Source of the DNA: Dasysyrphus tricinctus | Lineage: Eukaryota; Arthropoda; Insecta; Diptera; Syrphidae | DNA length: 64,000 bases | Assembly (NCBI GenBank): GCA_963921185.1 | Contig: OY992531.1 | Span: 172,619,365 to 172,683,364, forward strand | Direction: 5' to 3' | Shown here: positions 33,020-43,907 of the stretch, piece by piece | How positions within the stretch are numbered: position 1 is the stretch's first letter | Layout: every line of letters starts with the position of its first letter | Translations under genes and position numbers: made by a program | Notes under the pieces: model-generated | The model's database searches: none | What the model was told of the DNA's origin: nothing | Seen by the model: only the letters and a program-made list of their open reading frames with translations

Positions 33020-36000
33020 CGTCGCCTGAATAAAATATTGTCGTATGTTACATTTGGCTACTTTTGGGGAAAAGCAATCAAAGTTCAAATTTTTTTTTCT
33101 CAAAAGCCCTACGGTAGATTTTCTTTTTAATGACATTATATACGTAGAAAACAATTGTCGATCGAATCATGTTAAAAACTTTTCAATATTTCAATTAAGA
33201 TAGAAAAAATAGACAATTTTCCCCAATATGCCGTTGTCGTATGTGACGTTTTCACCAAAAGTATTTACTAGCCAAACACATACGACAAAATAATAACACA
33301 TACGACAAAGAATAAATAAGTTATGTATGAAAAAAGTATATGACATTCGACAAAACGCAAAAGAAATTAATTTGAAAGAAAACACATAAATAAAGTTTTG
33401 TTCTTTAAAAGAACCTAAGTGGTCTTATTTATTACTTTTTAATTACAAAAAACTTAAATTTATAGTAATACATATTAAATCACACCATTTAAGAGCAAAA
33501 ACTCTTTCAAAGGGTACATGTTTTGGTTTAGAAGAATAAAAATATTAAAATTAAAATCACATTTAATTCACAGCGCATTTCATTTTTTCGTTATTAAACA
33601 TTAATAAAACACATACAAACATATGCATAGCTTTTTTTTCATTAAACTTAATTCTACATCACTTTAATTCAGGTTTCGGTAGTTAAACAAAAAAAAAAAT
33701 TATCAAAAAATATTCACTTGAAAAAAGTTAAGTTAAAATTATTCAGGTAAATTAAGTTTTAAAATAGCACGATAAAAGTTTCTATCCTCATCGCTTTCCA
33801 GATAAGGAATCATACTCTTTAAATCATTTTTTTTATTAATATCAATATTCTTAGCTGGAGCTAAGCATAGCTCTTTCTCCCATAGGTTCAAGTTGATGGG
33901 CTTTGAAAAGCGTCCTCTGTTTTGCTTGATCAAATCATAATATTTGTAATATGAATCTTTGAATGAAGTTTTTGATCCTATTTTATAGACATCAGTTTTG
34001 TTATATATTAGAGATTTGCTGGTGAAGAACCGAATTTGTTTGAAAAGTAAATTTTCAGACTTTAACGCATAATTTTTAAAATCCTTTTGGGTCATTTGTA
34101 GTATTTTTAGGGTCACTTTTGGGAAATCCATTTTTTTTTAAAAGTCGAATCAAGGAAACTTGGCTTGGTATTTCAATATTTCTCAAGTATTTTTCTATGA
34201 CACTGTGAACACAGTCGACTTCCTGCAAGCAAGAATGTCCCGGCTCACAAAATTTCTGTGTAACTTCTTCAACCAAATTCTGATGGTCATAAATAAATTG
34301 AAGGATGGCAGTCCATGTGATTCTATTTCTATTTTGTGGAACACAGGAATCACTCCACAAAGTCAAATTTCTTATGTTGGGATGATCATCAACAACTTTG
34401 TTCAAAATTTTTATCAGTGCACTAGCGATATCGTTTCCAGAGCGCCCGCTGACGGTTTCGTTCCATATAGCACAGTAGGTTATTTTATCGAGTCCAGGTA
34501 TAATAAGCGTACCAGTGAGGTTATATACACTGAGCTTTCTTTTATAATAAAAGTTTGAAGTGTACATTTTTGGTAAAGTGAAAACGTTTTCCAAATCATA
34601 AAACAGAAGGGCAGTACCCTTATCAATGTTCTGCATATCTTTTTCCCGTTCTGCTTTCGTGTATCTTTTTTCCTCTAAATGTTTTTCATATATTTGAGTC
34701 TCAGCATCTGTTGATCTTTCTTTATTTGCTTTGTAAAGTGAACACTTGTCACATTGATCTTTTTTGGGAGCGTGGAAAGAAAGATTGAAGCTTCTGTTGA
34801 ATACGTTGCGATAAACGTTAATAGAAACCGGATTTTCAACTTTAATTCTGTATAAATCGTACATCCTTTGTAGATTTAAGTGTGCTTCCAAATACTTTCT
34901 GGAAGTTGTGGAACGGCAGTAATGCGAGTCGACAACTGCGAAGCTCGAAATGTGATCTTTAACAGCAGCTATACGGCTTTCTTCTGTAGATTTCCTCCCA
35001 AGCTTTGAAGTCCGAGATTTAGATTGATCATTTGATACATAATGTTTCGCAAAAAAATAGTAAACTGTGCGCTCTGATATGTTCAATGTATTTATAAAAT
35101 ACTTTTTACATACTTGTATGGTCCGATCACTTATTTGGAAATGAAAATGAAAACTTGCCTTGCAAGTGGTTGTTGGTGTCGAATAACGCGCTGTTAAAAC
35201 CAAATTATTCTTATATCGAATTTAGAAAATAAAAAAAAGAAATGTCTTACAGGAGCTGCTGTAATCGGATGGTAGATTACGCTCATTGGCTTGATTATTA
35301 GATGGAGTGGACATAACTATTTCATTTGCAGTCTCATAAAAAGTGCGAAGAGCCGAGTTTTCATTTTCTTTTGGCAAGTGGTAGGTGGGTTCATCATCTT
35401 CATCGTCTACTGAAAAGTCACTATCACCGGTTTTGGAACTCGCATTTGATGCACCTAATGGATCAGGATCAAATAATTCATCCCCCAATATTTCGTTGCC
35501 CATGCTGAAAGAGTTTAATAAAATCATTTAAATACTATTAACCTTTTCATATTAATTTTCATACGCATAGAGCTCCTCCGATATACTTGGCGCAGGTGAC
35601 TCGTCCGACCTGTGTGACATCTTGACTGTGACTGGAATTACACCCGTCTGTGTATTTCCTTATGGGACATACGACAAAAATTTACCAACATTTCAGTAAC
35701 CTATTGTCGTATGTGCATTAAAAATAACACATACGACAATTATTTACCGAACGAAGGTATAAACAGATTTTGTATGAGAAAAATGTCGTATGTGTTTATT
35801 TTGTCGTATGTGCAGCTGTTTTGGTGCACATACGACAATTAACCGCTGAAACTTCAAATATCCTGCACATACGACAAAATGCATGGTGATTATCTCAGAA
35901 ACTAAGACAGATATCGAAAAACGGATTTCACAGGTTGAAAGAGAAAAAATTGAATAGCAAAACTGCATTTAAATCTCAAAACCGCAATTTTGCACATACG

Positions 36001-36022
36001 ACAATATTTTATCCAAGCGACG
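33020..36022 (-). mobile_element. 3.0-kb autonomous-type DNA transposon, 4-bp TSD, repeated subterminal motif
   Basis: Left end CGTCGCCTGAATAAAATATTG and the inverse of the right end, CGTCGCTTGGATAAAATATTG, agree closely. ATTT at 33016-33019 and 36023-36026 is a 4-bp TSD. CACATACGACAA (either orientation) occurs about four times near the left end (about 33039-33310) and eight times near the right (35666-36003), and not in the gene between. Such clusters are usually transposase-binding sites. TSD length would fit Sola, but the superfamily is not proven. Confidence 0.85.
33739..35620 (-). CDS. transposase of the 3-kb element (three exons, one frameshift)
   Basis: Exon 1 35620-35565, exon 2 35504-35251 and exon 3 from 35190. 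Both introns are 60 bp with GT..AG and compatible phases. The N-terminus is acidic. Exon 3 has helix-turn-helix-like residues, a CDKCSLYK Cys pair, FYDLENVFTLPK, a WSDSCVPQNRN motif and an EPGHSCLQEVDCVHSVIE segment. I recognise the DLxxxxxLP / SDxCxxQNxN / GHxxxxxDxxH pattern from arthropod transposon proteins of the DDE type. The frame breaks near 34131-34141 at a run of nine A (minus strand) and resumes one base off through 33739. This is either a single-base indel or a sequencing error. The antisense ORF at 34160-34558 is a shadow. Confidence 0.75.
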
Positions 36023-37054
36023 ATTTTTATTAGTGTTTTTTGAATAGCTGTATCTTTGTGATGAGTGGTCGTAATTGAGTTGAAACAAAAAGTATTCTAC
36101 AGCTTTATGTTTTTTGTTTCGAAATTTGTATGCACAAATTTTTTCTTGGAGTACCGTTAATGCGTTATTGCAAGAAATGACACGAGACAACAAGATTTTT
36201 GGAAAAATATACTTTTTATTTCATTCTGGTCAAGAAAGTATCAAACTAATGCAAACCTGTGAAAAAAGTCAACGGGAATTGTGGTTTTCTTGTCATTTTG
36301 TTGACGACTACCTATTGTTTAAGAACAACACATTTTATTCCTTAAACTGGTTTGGAAGACTTTGAAAATTTGGTGAGGAAAAACGGTTCGATAAATCAAT
36401 TTAAAAACTTACAAAAATATTTATGCTTTAAAAGTCTACAAATCTGCAACCCAACGCAAGCCATGCAATTAATATTTGCAAACAAAAAAGGATTTACAAA
36501 AAGACGAACAAAAGTTGGTTTTTAGTACTTTTTTGAAGGATCAAAAAAATAATTTCTACAAAACCTTAATTATATCTTGCAAAACGCTTTCCAAATTTCC
36601 AAAACTGTGTTTGAATTTTCTTTAAATCAAAGCAAAAAGTATCCTTTTCGTTCAAAGTCAGATAAACCATGCAATAAAAAATTGAACGACAACAAAAAAA
36701 AATTCATTGGGGCTGAATCAACATGGTGCCTGCATTTAAAAAAAAAAAAGAATTTTTGCCTCGTGTCATTTCTTGCCATAACGGAATAACGGTACTTCAA
36801 GAAAAATGTTTGCAAAGAAATCTCGAAACAAAAAACATAAAGCTGTAGAATGCTTTTTGTTTCAACTCAAAACGACCACTCATCACAAAGAAACAGCTCT
36901 TCAAAAAACACTAACAAAAATTGGAAAAAATTTTGTACTTTAAATTTTTTTGATAAGTGTAGTTTATATTCATTTGTTTTGAATATTTACATTTTTAGGT
37001 GAGGGCGGCAAAATTTGATACGGCAAAAACCCACGATACGCCACTGGCCTTATC

Positions 37055-37688
37055 GCCAATTCCGAGGGAGATAGCTCTCCCCCGGTTTTTATTTTTCCCG
37101 GGAGTTGGACTGTCGAGATTGTTGACATATAACTTCCGGAATTAACTTGAACCATTTTTAAATTATTAAACTGTCAAACTTTGTGAATAAATTACCCTTA
37201 AATGCATGTTGTTATGTTGTATCAAAAATGAAACAACAACTTTTACTCACTCTAAAACAGATTTTATTTTGTTTACGAACAAACGTAACATACAAATGGA
37301 AAAAACAGTATTATCTTGACCAAACTAAAAAAAAAATCTTCATGATGGAACCGTTATTTGTAAATTGTATGATATTGTTCACTGACAGTCGGCAGTTTTG
37401 TTATTTAGTAAAATTAAAAGTTTTCATATTATCGAGGAAAATTGGAGGCGGATTGACTCCAAAAAATATAATTAGCGAAGGTTAGTACCAAAAAATATAA
37501 TTAGCGAAGGTTAGTACTTTGTTTATATAGTTCCATTATTTTTTTTATAAGAATTCGCATTTATGCATAAAAAAGACACACTTTTTGTTTGTATCAAAAA
37601 TTATACAACATGCATTTGTGCTATAGTTTTGGACTCAATTTTGCTCTGTTGTAGGTTTGAACTTTTTGCATTTTTTTGATTATACAGA
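37055..37688. other. interval between hAT and piggyBac, with a 29-bp tandem duplication
   Basis: No gene recognised. CAAAAAATATAATTAGCG plus 11 bp is duplicated perfectly at 37460-37488 and 37489-37517. The left boundary of the piggyBac element should lie here, but no TTAA-flanked terminus was found. Confidence 0.45.
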
Positions 37689-39250
37689 ATGGCTCGTAAA
37701 AACATTGCTGATAGGGATATCTTAAAGTTCCTAACGCTTTTAGAAAATGGTAACTTATCTGAGGTGGTGCTGAGCTGGATGGAGATGATATGGGAGAACT
37801 TTTGACTCGTGAGCAACTGCACTGCTCGAGTATGATGCAAATGAGGAGCTGGCACCTGAACTAGATGTGCAAGTTCCCCCATTGATCGAAGACCCTTCAC
37901 AGGTAAATGAGGATCTTGAACACCGGATTGTGATGTGCTAGAACCTCCGTTGGTTGAACAACCTTTGCTAGAGATAAACAACGTTCCAGGTACAAGTAGC
38001 TCCTTTCAACCCTTTGATACACAAAGACTTAGGTGGAAAAAGAAATCACTTGCATTTCAAGAAGATAATATAAGATTTCAAGGTTGCAACGATTTTTCTT
38101 CTGAAATGATTGGACTTGAAACTCCGTTTCAATTTTTCTCCTATTATTTTACTTCAGATTTTATAAACAAAATAGTTGATGAAAAAAACAGATATTCTGT
38201 TCAAAAGCAACCTGATCGTCCTGATTGTTTCAATGAATGTGAGTTGCGTAAATATATGGGGATATTGATATTTATGTCAGTGTACAACTACCCTAACGTT
38301 CGTTCCTATTCGCATAATAAACATGGCTTTCAAGCCATAAAAGAAACCATGCATGTAAACAGATTTGAAAAGATAAGGCGTATCCTCCATTTCAATGATA
38401 ACAATTTGCATAGGCCGGTTAACGATCCTATTCATGACAAGCTTCATAAGCTTCGTCTGGTAATAGAACACCTGAACGAAAGATTTTCAAGCGTACCAAT
38501 GGACCAGCGGCTGTCTATAGATGAGCAAATTGCGCTACGAAAATAGGACACTTCATGAAGCAGTATTTGCCCCGCATAAGTGGGGATTCAAACTGTTCAT
38601 GCTTTGCTCTTTGATGGGATATGCCTATAAATTTATTATATACACAGGAAGGGATCCTGATCCTATGTTAGAAAATGAGATGGACGTCCGAGCAGTGGGT
38701 AATGTTGTTGTAAAACTATCTAGGGGAATCCAAAGAAGATTAACCATATGGTCTACTTTGACAACTTTTTTACCTCTTTGCCTCTTATGTACTATATGGC
38801 AAAAGAAGGAATTTTATGCTTGGGCACAGTGAAAAGAAACCGTCTAGGTAAAAACTGCAAATTGCCGGCAAAGCAAGAAGTAATGGTCAGGTCTGTGCAG
38901 AGAGGGTCCTTCGAGGAATACATCAGCAGTTATGATGGCGTTGAAATGTCATCATGAAGTTGGAAGGACAACAAACAGGTGACTTTGCTGTCAACTTATG
39001 TGGGTGCATAACCTGTTTCTTCAATTGAAAGATACGACAAGGCTGAAAAGAGGAAGAAGCTTATACCGTGTCCCAAAGTTGTGAGAGAATACAACACCCA
39101 TATGGGCGGGGTAGATCTTATGGACTCGTATTAGGGCAGGTACAGGTTCAAGTTTAGTTTTCAATTTTATAGAAACCATTTGAAAAATATAATACATCGG
39201 CTGTATTCAATAATATGTCTTTATAAGCACCACCTCTAAGGTTGTATGTG
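37689..39250 (+). pseudogene. piggyBac-family transposase, frameshifted
   Basis: An ATG at 37689 opens an N-terminal remnant. The main frame 37935-38546 covers the core start (ELRKYMGILIFMSVY, RFEKIRRILHFND, DQRLSIDEQI). A shift leads to 38521-38832 (HEAVFAPHKWGFKLFMLC) and another to 38748-38957 (YFDNFFTSLPLMYYMA). GGVDLMDS appears near 39100. The three catalytic aspartate regions of piggyBac (DEQ, YFDN, VDLMD) are all recognisable, but at least three frameshifts and stops separate them. The C-terminal Cys-rich domain is missing or decayed. Confidence 0.85.
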
Positions 39251-39695
39251 GGTATTTATTGGCGATTTTCTGTTTTTGCACTAAATTTGGACACATTCGT
39301 TTTGATTCAAGCTGACAAAAAAAAATGGAATTGACATTGGAATACCGCTGCTTTAAAGTGGAATAGAGTTGTTTTGATCCAAAAAGGTCGAAGGAATACG
39401 TTGCTTTTGATTCAAACCCTTATATTCAGATTTAAATATCTCTGGAACAAGTAGACTTTTGAAACTTTTGAATACAGCCAAAGATAGGATTTAATTAATA
39501 GAGTAAAACTGCATTATTAACTATTTTTTACTTGCGATATAGGTACTATAGGGCAAGTTTTGGATTCGTGCAAAAAAAAAAAATTCGAGATAACAATCAA
39601 ACATGACATTACGATGATAGAGAACACGAAAAAAGTGGGTGGCACAATTCTGTCTGTCTGTCTGTCTGTCCGTACCTCAACCTACAGCCTAAACC
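39251..39695. other. AT-rich flank with (GTCT)n
   Basis: No gene. A GTCTGTCTGTCTGTCTGTC microsatellite lies at about 39652-39671. The sequence just before the BEL element (CTAAACCACT) continues as CCACTGAAGCG after it, so the BEL entered an older repeat. Confidence 0.5.
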
Positions 39696-39700
39696 ACTTG

Positions 39701-40477
39701 TATCGCTAGGACACTAGCCAAGAAAAAAAAGAAGAAAAAAGGATTGTATCCTCCGCAGTCAAACTGTTGCGGAGTCAAATCAATAGGTTGCCGTGGGATT
39801 TCAAAAGGCAGAACAAAATTAACCACAAGAAAACGAAATAAATCGACGCCGACTACGAGAAAAAATTAGTGTTCTAGTTAAAATAAAAAAACTCTGTTTT
39901 CTTTATTAATTTAAATCCTTTCAACGCGGCTTCTGAATTGAGATTCAAATATAAAAGTTCGTTATTCTCATGACGAAAGCTTTGCCTAGAGCCAAACACA
40001 TGATTTTCTGTTTTTCCAGTTAGAGGTCGTTGACTTATAGAGGGATCTTCGGCTAGGCAAATCTGGCTACGGTTTCACACCGCACCTCTCATCTTCTTAA
40101 AGGTTTTGATAGCCTAACAGTGTCCCCCCTGGTGGACCATCAATCGCCCATTTGATGCATACATGCACAAAAAAAACATCGCATGGTGGGAGGTGCCAAA
40201 AGATTAAACATCGAACTGTCTTTTTTCAAAGTTCACTCCCATTTTCGAACTTAAGAAGACGGTGGACACATTCTGTCAAAGATCGTAGTTCATGCGCTCC
40301 CAATTTTGGCTATGATGAAAAAAGTGCATGCATGTAAAGCCGTCGGCAATTGATTTTCAGCTTGAGATATATGCCGTCGGCGTTTTGTATGCTTAATTAT
40401 ATCGATTGCCGAATGCCAATAGTTATCCGGATCCGGATGTATTTTAAATTTTCAATAATGCATGTTGCGCTGCAACA
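39701..40477 (-). repeat. 3' LTR of BEL/Pao
   Basis: Left copy of the direct repeat; it is the 3' LTR because the genes read leftward. It contains TTTCAACGCGGC and AAAGCTTTGCCTAGAGCC blocks identical to the other LTR. The short ORF at 40152-40337 recurs in both LTRs and is not a gene. Confidence 0.9.
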
Positions 40478-40751
40478 TCCTGCCGGGCCACCAGCCACGG
40501 ACGGTCATCTGCTGCATTAATTGTTTATCATCTGAGGTTGGACCTGGTTATAGGTGAAGATATGCATCTTTTCTGATGTGATGATCCTCGAAGTACGATT
40601 GTTGGGTACATGTACATGAAAGAATAACATAAAGAAGTGTGGTGAATGGTGTGTGGCAATAATAGGTTTATAAATGATAAATTAAATATAATATTTATTA
40701 AATTCAGTAATATTAGGTTGTTAGTTTTAAGATATAAGAATTGAATAATTT

Positions 40752-43118
40752 TTAAAGTGTGTGTGTGTGAGTTTGTGTGCTTGAGTCGTTAAGCATTGGT
40801 AGAAAACATAGTTTGGCTACTGGGCGTTTTAATGTGGTAGTGGCAGTCTTCACTGTGACGACTCGAACCGGTTCATCTGCTCCAGGATGCATCAATATGA
40901 TTCTGCCTAACCGCCAAAGAGTGGGGGGCGTTTGCTCATCAGGCAAGAGTACTAAATGTCCGATTTTGAGCTCGGAATTCGGAGTGAGCCACTTTGGACG
41001 CTGTTGGAGCAGAACCAGATATTCGGATTTCCATTTATTCCAAATGTCTTGCTGAATCTTTTGCATGAGCTGCCATCTGCCTAAATAGGATTCTCTCAAT
41101 CCAGTTAGATCCCTTTCCGGTACAGAGTTTAGTGCAGACCCAATTAAAAAATGTCCTGGTGTCAAAATTGATAAGTCGTCTGGATCTTCGGTGACTGGAC
41201 AAAGTGGACGCGAATTGAGACATGCTTCCACTTGCGATAGTATCGTCGAATACTCCTCGAATGTAAGGGTGTAGTGTCCAATTACTCGCTTAAGGTGGTA
41301 CTTCATGGATTTTACTCCTGCCTCCCAAAGTCCACCGAAATGTGGAGCAGCTGGAGGGTTGAAATGCCATTTTGTACCATTGGATTCCAAGAGCTGTGCA
41401 ATATCCTCTGTCCATTGCTTTGACATATGAGACCTCTCAGCTTCTAAGACATTTGCTGCCCCCTTGAAATTAGTTCCACAATCACTGTACAGATTTGTAC
41501 AGATACCACGGCGAGCAGTGAACCGCTTAAATGCTGCGAGGAATGCGGATGTCGTATAATCACTCACAAGCTCAAGGTGTACTGCCTTAGTGCAAAAGCA
41601 TATAAAAATTGCTATATACGCCTTAGTAATTTTATTACATCGACCCTTCCATGCCTTAAGTTGAACAGGACCAGCATAGTCCACTCCCGATGTTTGAAAC
41701 GGCCGTGCCTGGTTGACTCGTAAAGCTGGCAAGTCTCCCATTTTCTGTTGCATCTCAGTTGCTTTGAACCTATAGCATTTTAAGCACTTATGAATACACC
41801 TTTTGACTGTTGATTTGAGCTGCATAATCCAATATTCAGCTCGAAGTGTAGCCATCATCAATTGTTGACCACCATGAAGAGTTTTAAGGTGAGTGTCATG
41901 AACGATGAGTGGTGTTAAAAAGTTTTGTGAAGGCAATATAATCGGATGTCGTTGTGCATAAGGTAAGTCAGCATTGTCCAATCGTCCTCCAACTCGAAGA
42001 ATTCCATTTTCGTCGATGATTGGTGAAAGTCGTGCCAATTTGCTTTTTTTAGCGACTGTTTCTCCATTGATGAGTCTTGAAATATCTTCGGCAAAGAACT
42101 CTTCCTGAACGAGAGCTATCAGTTTCACTCGAGCTGAGGATATTTCATCGATTGTAATTGGTCCAGATACGCGAGTTAAAATTTTCTTTGCCTTAAATCG
42201 CAAGTTGATAAAAAAGCGACGCCAATACGCCACAGCTCGATATAAACGATTTAACGATGAAAAACGAGTAAAAAGCAGTTGATTTGTTTCGAATGATGTG
42301 AAGTGAACGCAGAGCTGAAAAATATTTTTAATGGGGTACCCAGATGCGATCAAATCAATTTTGGTTTTTGAAATTCCCGACGCTTTCGTCTCAAGGTCGG
42401 TGGATTTTATTTCGGATGGGATATAAAGTTTTTCCTCAAACGCCTGTAAAAATTCAGGCCCATGCCACCATTGATGATTTTTGATGAGGTCATTTGGATA
42501 AACTCCTCTAGATGCGATATCCGCGGGTTTTTCTTTTGACGGAACGTAGTTCCAGCACTGGAGATCAGTAAGTTCTTGAATTTCTGCCACTCTGTTAGCA
42601 ACGAACGTTGTTCTGGTATATGGTGCACTTTTTATCCAGGCAAGTGTGATTTGAGAGTCACACCAAGCAAATATTTTCGCTGATTGAAGCTCCATCGTTT
42701 TCACAGTATGATCCAATAGCTGCGCTAACAACAGGGCACCACAAAGTTCCAACCGAGCTACAGTCTTATTTTTAAGAGGTGCCACTCTAGTCTTTGCCAC
42801 AATCAGAGTTGTTAATGTTTCGGTTCCGGTGGTTGTTCGAAGGTATATTGTTGCAGCGTAAGCTTTTTCGGACGCATCGCAGAATCCGTGGACCTCGACC
42901 TTTGATTTGTTGGTGAAGTTTATCCAGCGAGGAATCTCGATAGCCTTCAAAACGTGAAGCTCGGCCTTCAACTTGTGCCACGCAGAAATAATTGTTGATG
43001 GGAGCTCAGAATCCCATGTATGGCTGTCCTTCCAGATATCTTGCATTATTATCTTGCCAACAATGACACAAGGTGCTATCAAACCCATTGGGTCGAAAAG
43101 ACGCGCGAGATCTGACAA
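40752..43118 (-). CDS. BEL/Pao pol, RNase H and integrase
   Basis: 788 codons. It starts with RT-connection sequence (LARLFDPMGLIAP). RNase H follows with FCDASEKAYAATIY and WCDSQITLAWI and a PADIASRGV motif. The integrase has the zinc-binding H..H..C..C pattern (HDTHLKTLHGG, CIHKCLKCYRFKA) and a catalytic core with VDYAGP, LYSDCGTNF and GLWEAGVKSMK. It ends in the BEL-specific C-terminal domain (TPGHFLIGSAL, ERDLTGLRESYLGRW). This part is open to its stop. The real polyprotein continued upstream through RT at 43304-43762; an ~185-bp stretch out of frame separates them, so the copy cannot make full pol. Confidence 0.9.
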   Translation of the reverse strand: MSDLARLFDPMGLIAPCVIVGKIIMQDIWKDSHTWDSELPSTIISAWHKLKAELHVLKAIEIPRWINFTNKSKVEVHGFCDASEKAYAATIYLRTTTGTETLTTLIVAKTRVAPLKNKTVARLELCGALLLAQLLDHTVKTMELQSAKIFAWCDSQITLAWIKSAPYTRTTFVANRVAEIQELTDLQCWNYVPSKEKPADIASRGVYPNDLIKNHQWWHGPEFLQAFEEKLYIPSEIKSTDLETKASGISKTKIDLIASGYPIKNIFQLCVHFTSFETNQLLFTRFSSLNRLYRAVAYWRRFFINLRFKAKKILTRVSGPITIDEISSARVKLIALVQEEFFAEDISRLINGETVAKKSKLARLSPIIDENGILRVGGRLDNADLPYAQRHPIILPSQNFLTPLIVHDTHLKTLHGGQQLMMATLRAEYWIMQLKSTVKRCIHKCLKCYRFKATEMQQKMGDLPALRVNQARPFQTSGVDYAGPVQLKAWKGRCNKITKAYIAIFICFCTKAVHLELVSDYTTSAFLAAFKRFTARRGICTNLYSDCGTNFKGAANVLEAERSHMSKQWTEDIAQLLESNGTKWHFNPPAAPHFGGLWEAGVKSMKYHLKRVIGHYTLTFEEYSTILSQVEACLNSRPLCPVTEDPDDLSILTPGHFLIGSALNSVPERDLTGLRESYLGRWQLMQKIQQDIWNKWKSEYLVLLQQRPKWLTPNSELKIGHLVLLPDEQTPPTLWRLGRIILMHPGADEPVRVVTVKTATTTLKRPVAKLCFLPMLNDSSTQTHTHTL

Positions 43119-43303
43119 GATAGTTAGTTTTGTATAGTTGGTTTTGATTCATTAAGAGAGATTTTGAAACTAAAAATGTCCTTTGCAGGATGCCACTGTA
43201 TGCCAAGGGCTTTTATAGATTCTTCTTCATTAAATGAAAGCGGTATTTGTATTTCTCTATCCACCTCTGGAACGGATTTTAACAGGATCTCATTGTTGCT
43301 TGC

Positions 43304-43762
43304 CTATTTTCGTAATGGGAAACCTCCTCGCTTTAACATTGTGATCAGCTGAGACTGCATTTCTAAGGCTTCTGCTACCGAATCTGCCCCATGAATGACA
43401 TCATCTACGTAAAAGTTCTTCATGGCAATTTTCGATGCTATAGGGTAGTCATCTCGCTCGTCAGCCGCAAGTTGCTGAAGCGTACGAATTGCTAAATATG
43501 GTGCGGATGCTGTGCCGAATGTAACCGTATTGAGACGGTATATCTTAACTTCATCTCCTTCAACATCTCGCCATAATATGAGCTGGTATAATGAATCAGC
43601 TGGCATAACCCAAATTTGCCTATACATTTTTGTAATATCGGCTGTAAATGCAATTTTATGTAATCTGAAGCGAGCGATATGGTCGAAGATATCATCTTGT
43701 AATCTTGGCCCAGTGAAGAGATGATTATTGAGTGGTGGGGAAGAAAATAATGAGGAGAACAT
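43304..43762 (-). pseudogene. BEL/Pao reverse transcriptase fragment
   Basis: Shows GPRLQDDIFDHIARFR, TADITKMYRQIWV (first catalytic Asp), TFGTASAPYLA and FYVDDVIHG (YVDD box). The segment before GPRLQDD that should contain the conserved FDGS/SLND motifs is missing. At about 43740 the PHYFLPHHS motif of the preceding frame (43492-44004) joins directly to the GPRLQDD region, a deletion of perhaps 80-100 bp with a frame change. Confidence 0.85.
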
Positions 43763-43907
43763 AATGCTGTAGGCCCTACCTCAGTCATATGCCCAAGATC
43801 CTTATATTCGTTGAATACCTTCTTGTACTCCTCATAGAAAGATGAATTTGTTTTGAATTTTTTCTCCAACTGCATAAAACGTACAAGTGCGGACCGTTGC
43901 GACCAAC

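Larger units (their letters stand above)
32980..36955. mobile_element. foldback element interrupted by the 3-kb transposon
   Basis: 36029-36185 and 36755-36926 form complementary arms (GTGATGAGTGGTCG on the left, CGACCACTCATCAC on the right). Beyond the 3-kb transposon, the left flank (about 32980-33019, TCAAAAAAATGAAAGG..TTTTTTC) matches the inverse of the outer right arm. The foldback therefore originally spanned both sides and was about 1 kb. Confidence 0.6.
29397..37046. mobile_element. hAT-type element, 7.65 kb including nested insertions
   Basis: Left end CAGTGGCGTAGCG and the inverse of the right end, CAGTGGCGTATCG, are typical hAT termini. GCCTTATC at 29389-29396 and 37047-37054 is a perfect 8-bp TSD. 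Subterminal GGGCGGCAAATTTG-like blocks occur near both ends. No hAT transposase is visible. Identified insertions (30807-31589, 31619-32478, about 32980-36955) account for most of the interior, so the original element was short and non-autonomous. Confidence 0.85.

Noticed and set aside
34160..34558. Plus-strand ORF of 132 codons
   Set aside because: Antisense to the transposase of the 3-kb element, with no motif.
40152..40337. 61-codon ORF repeated at 46826-47011
   Set aside because: Occurs in both BEL LTRs; non-coding LTR sequence.
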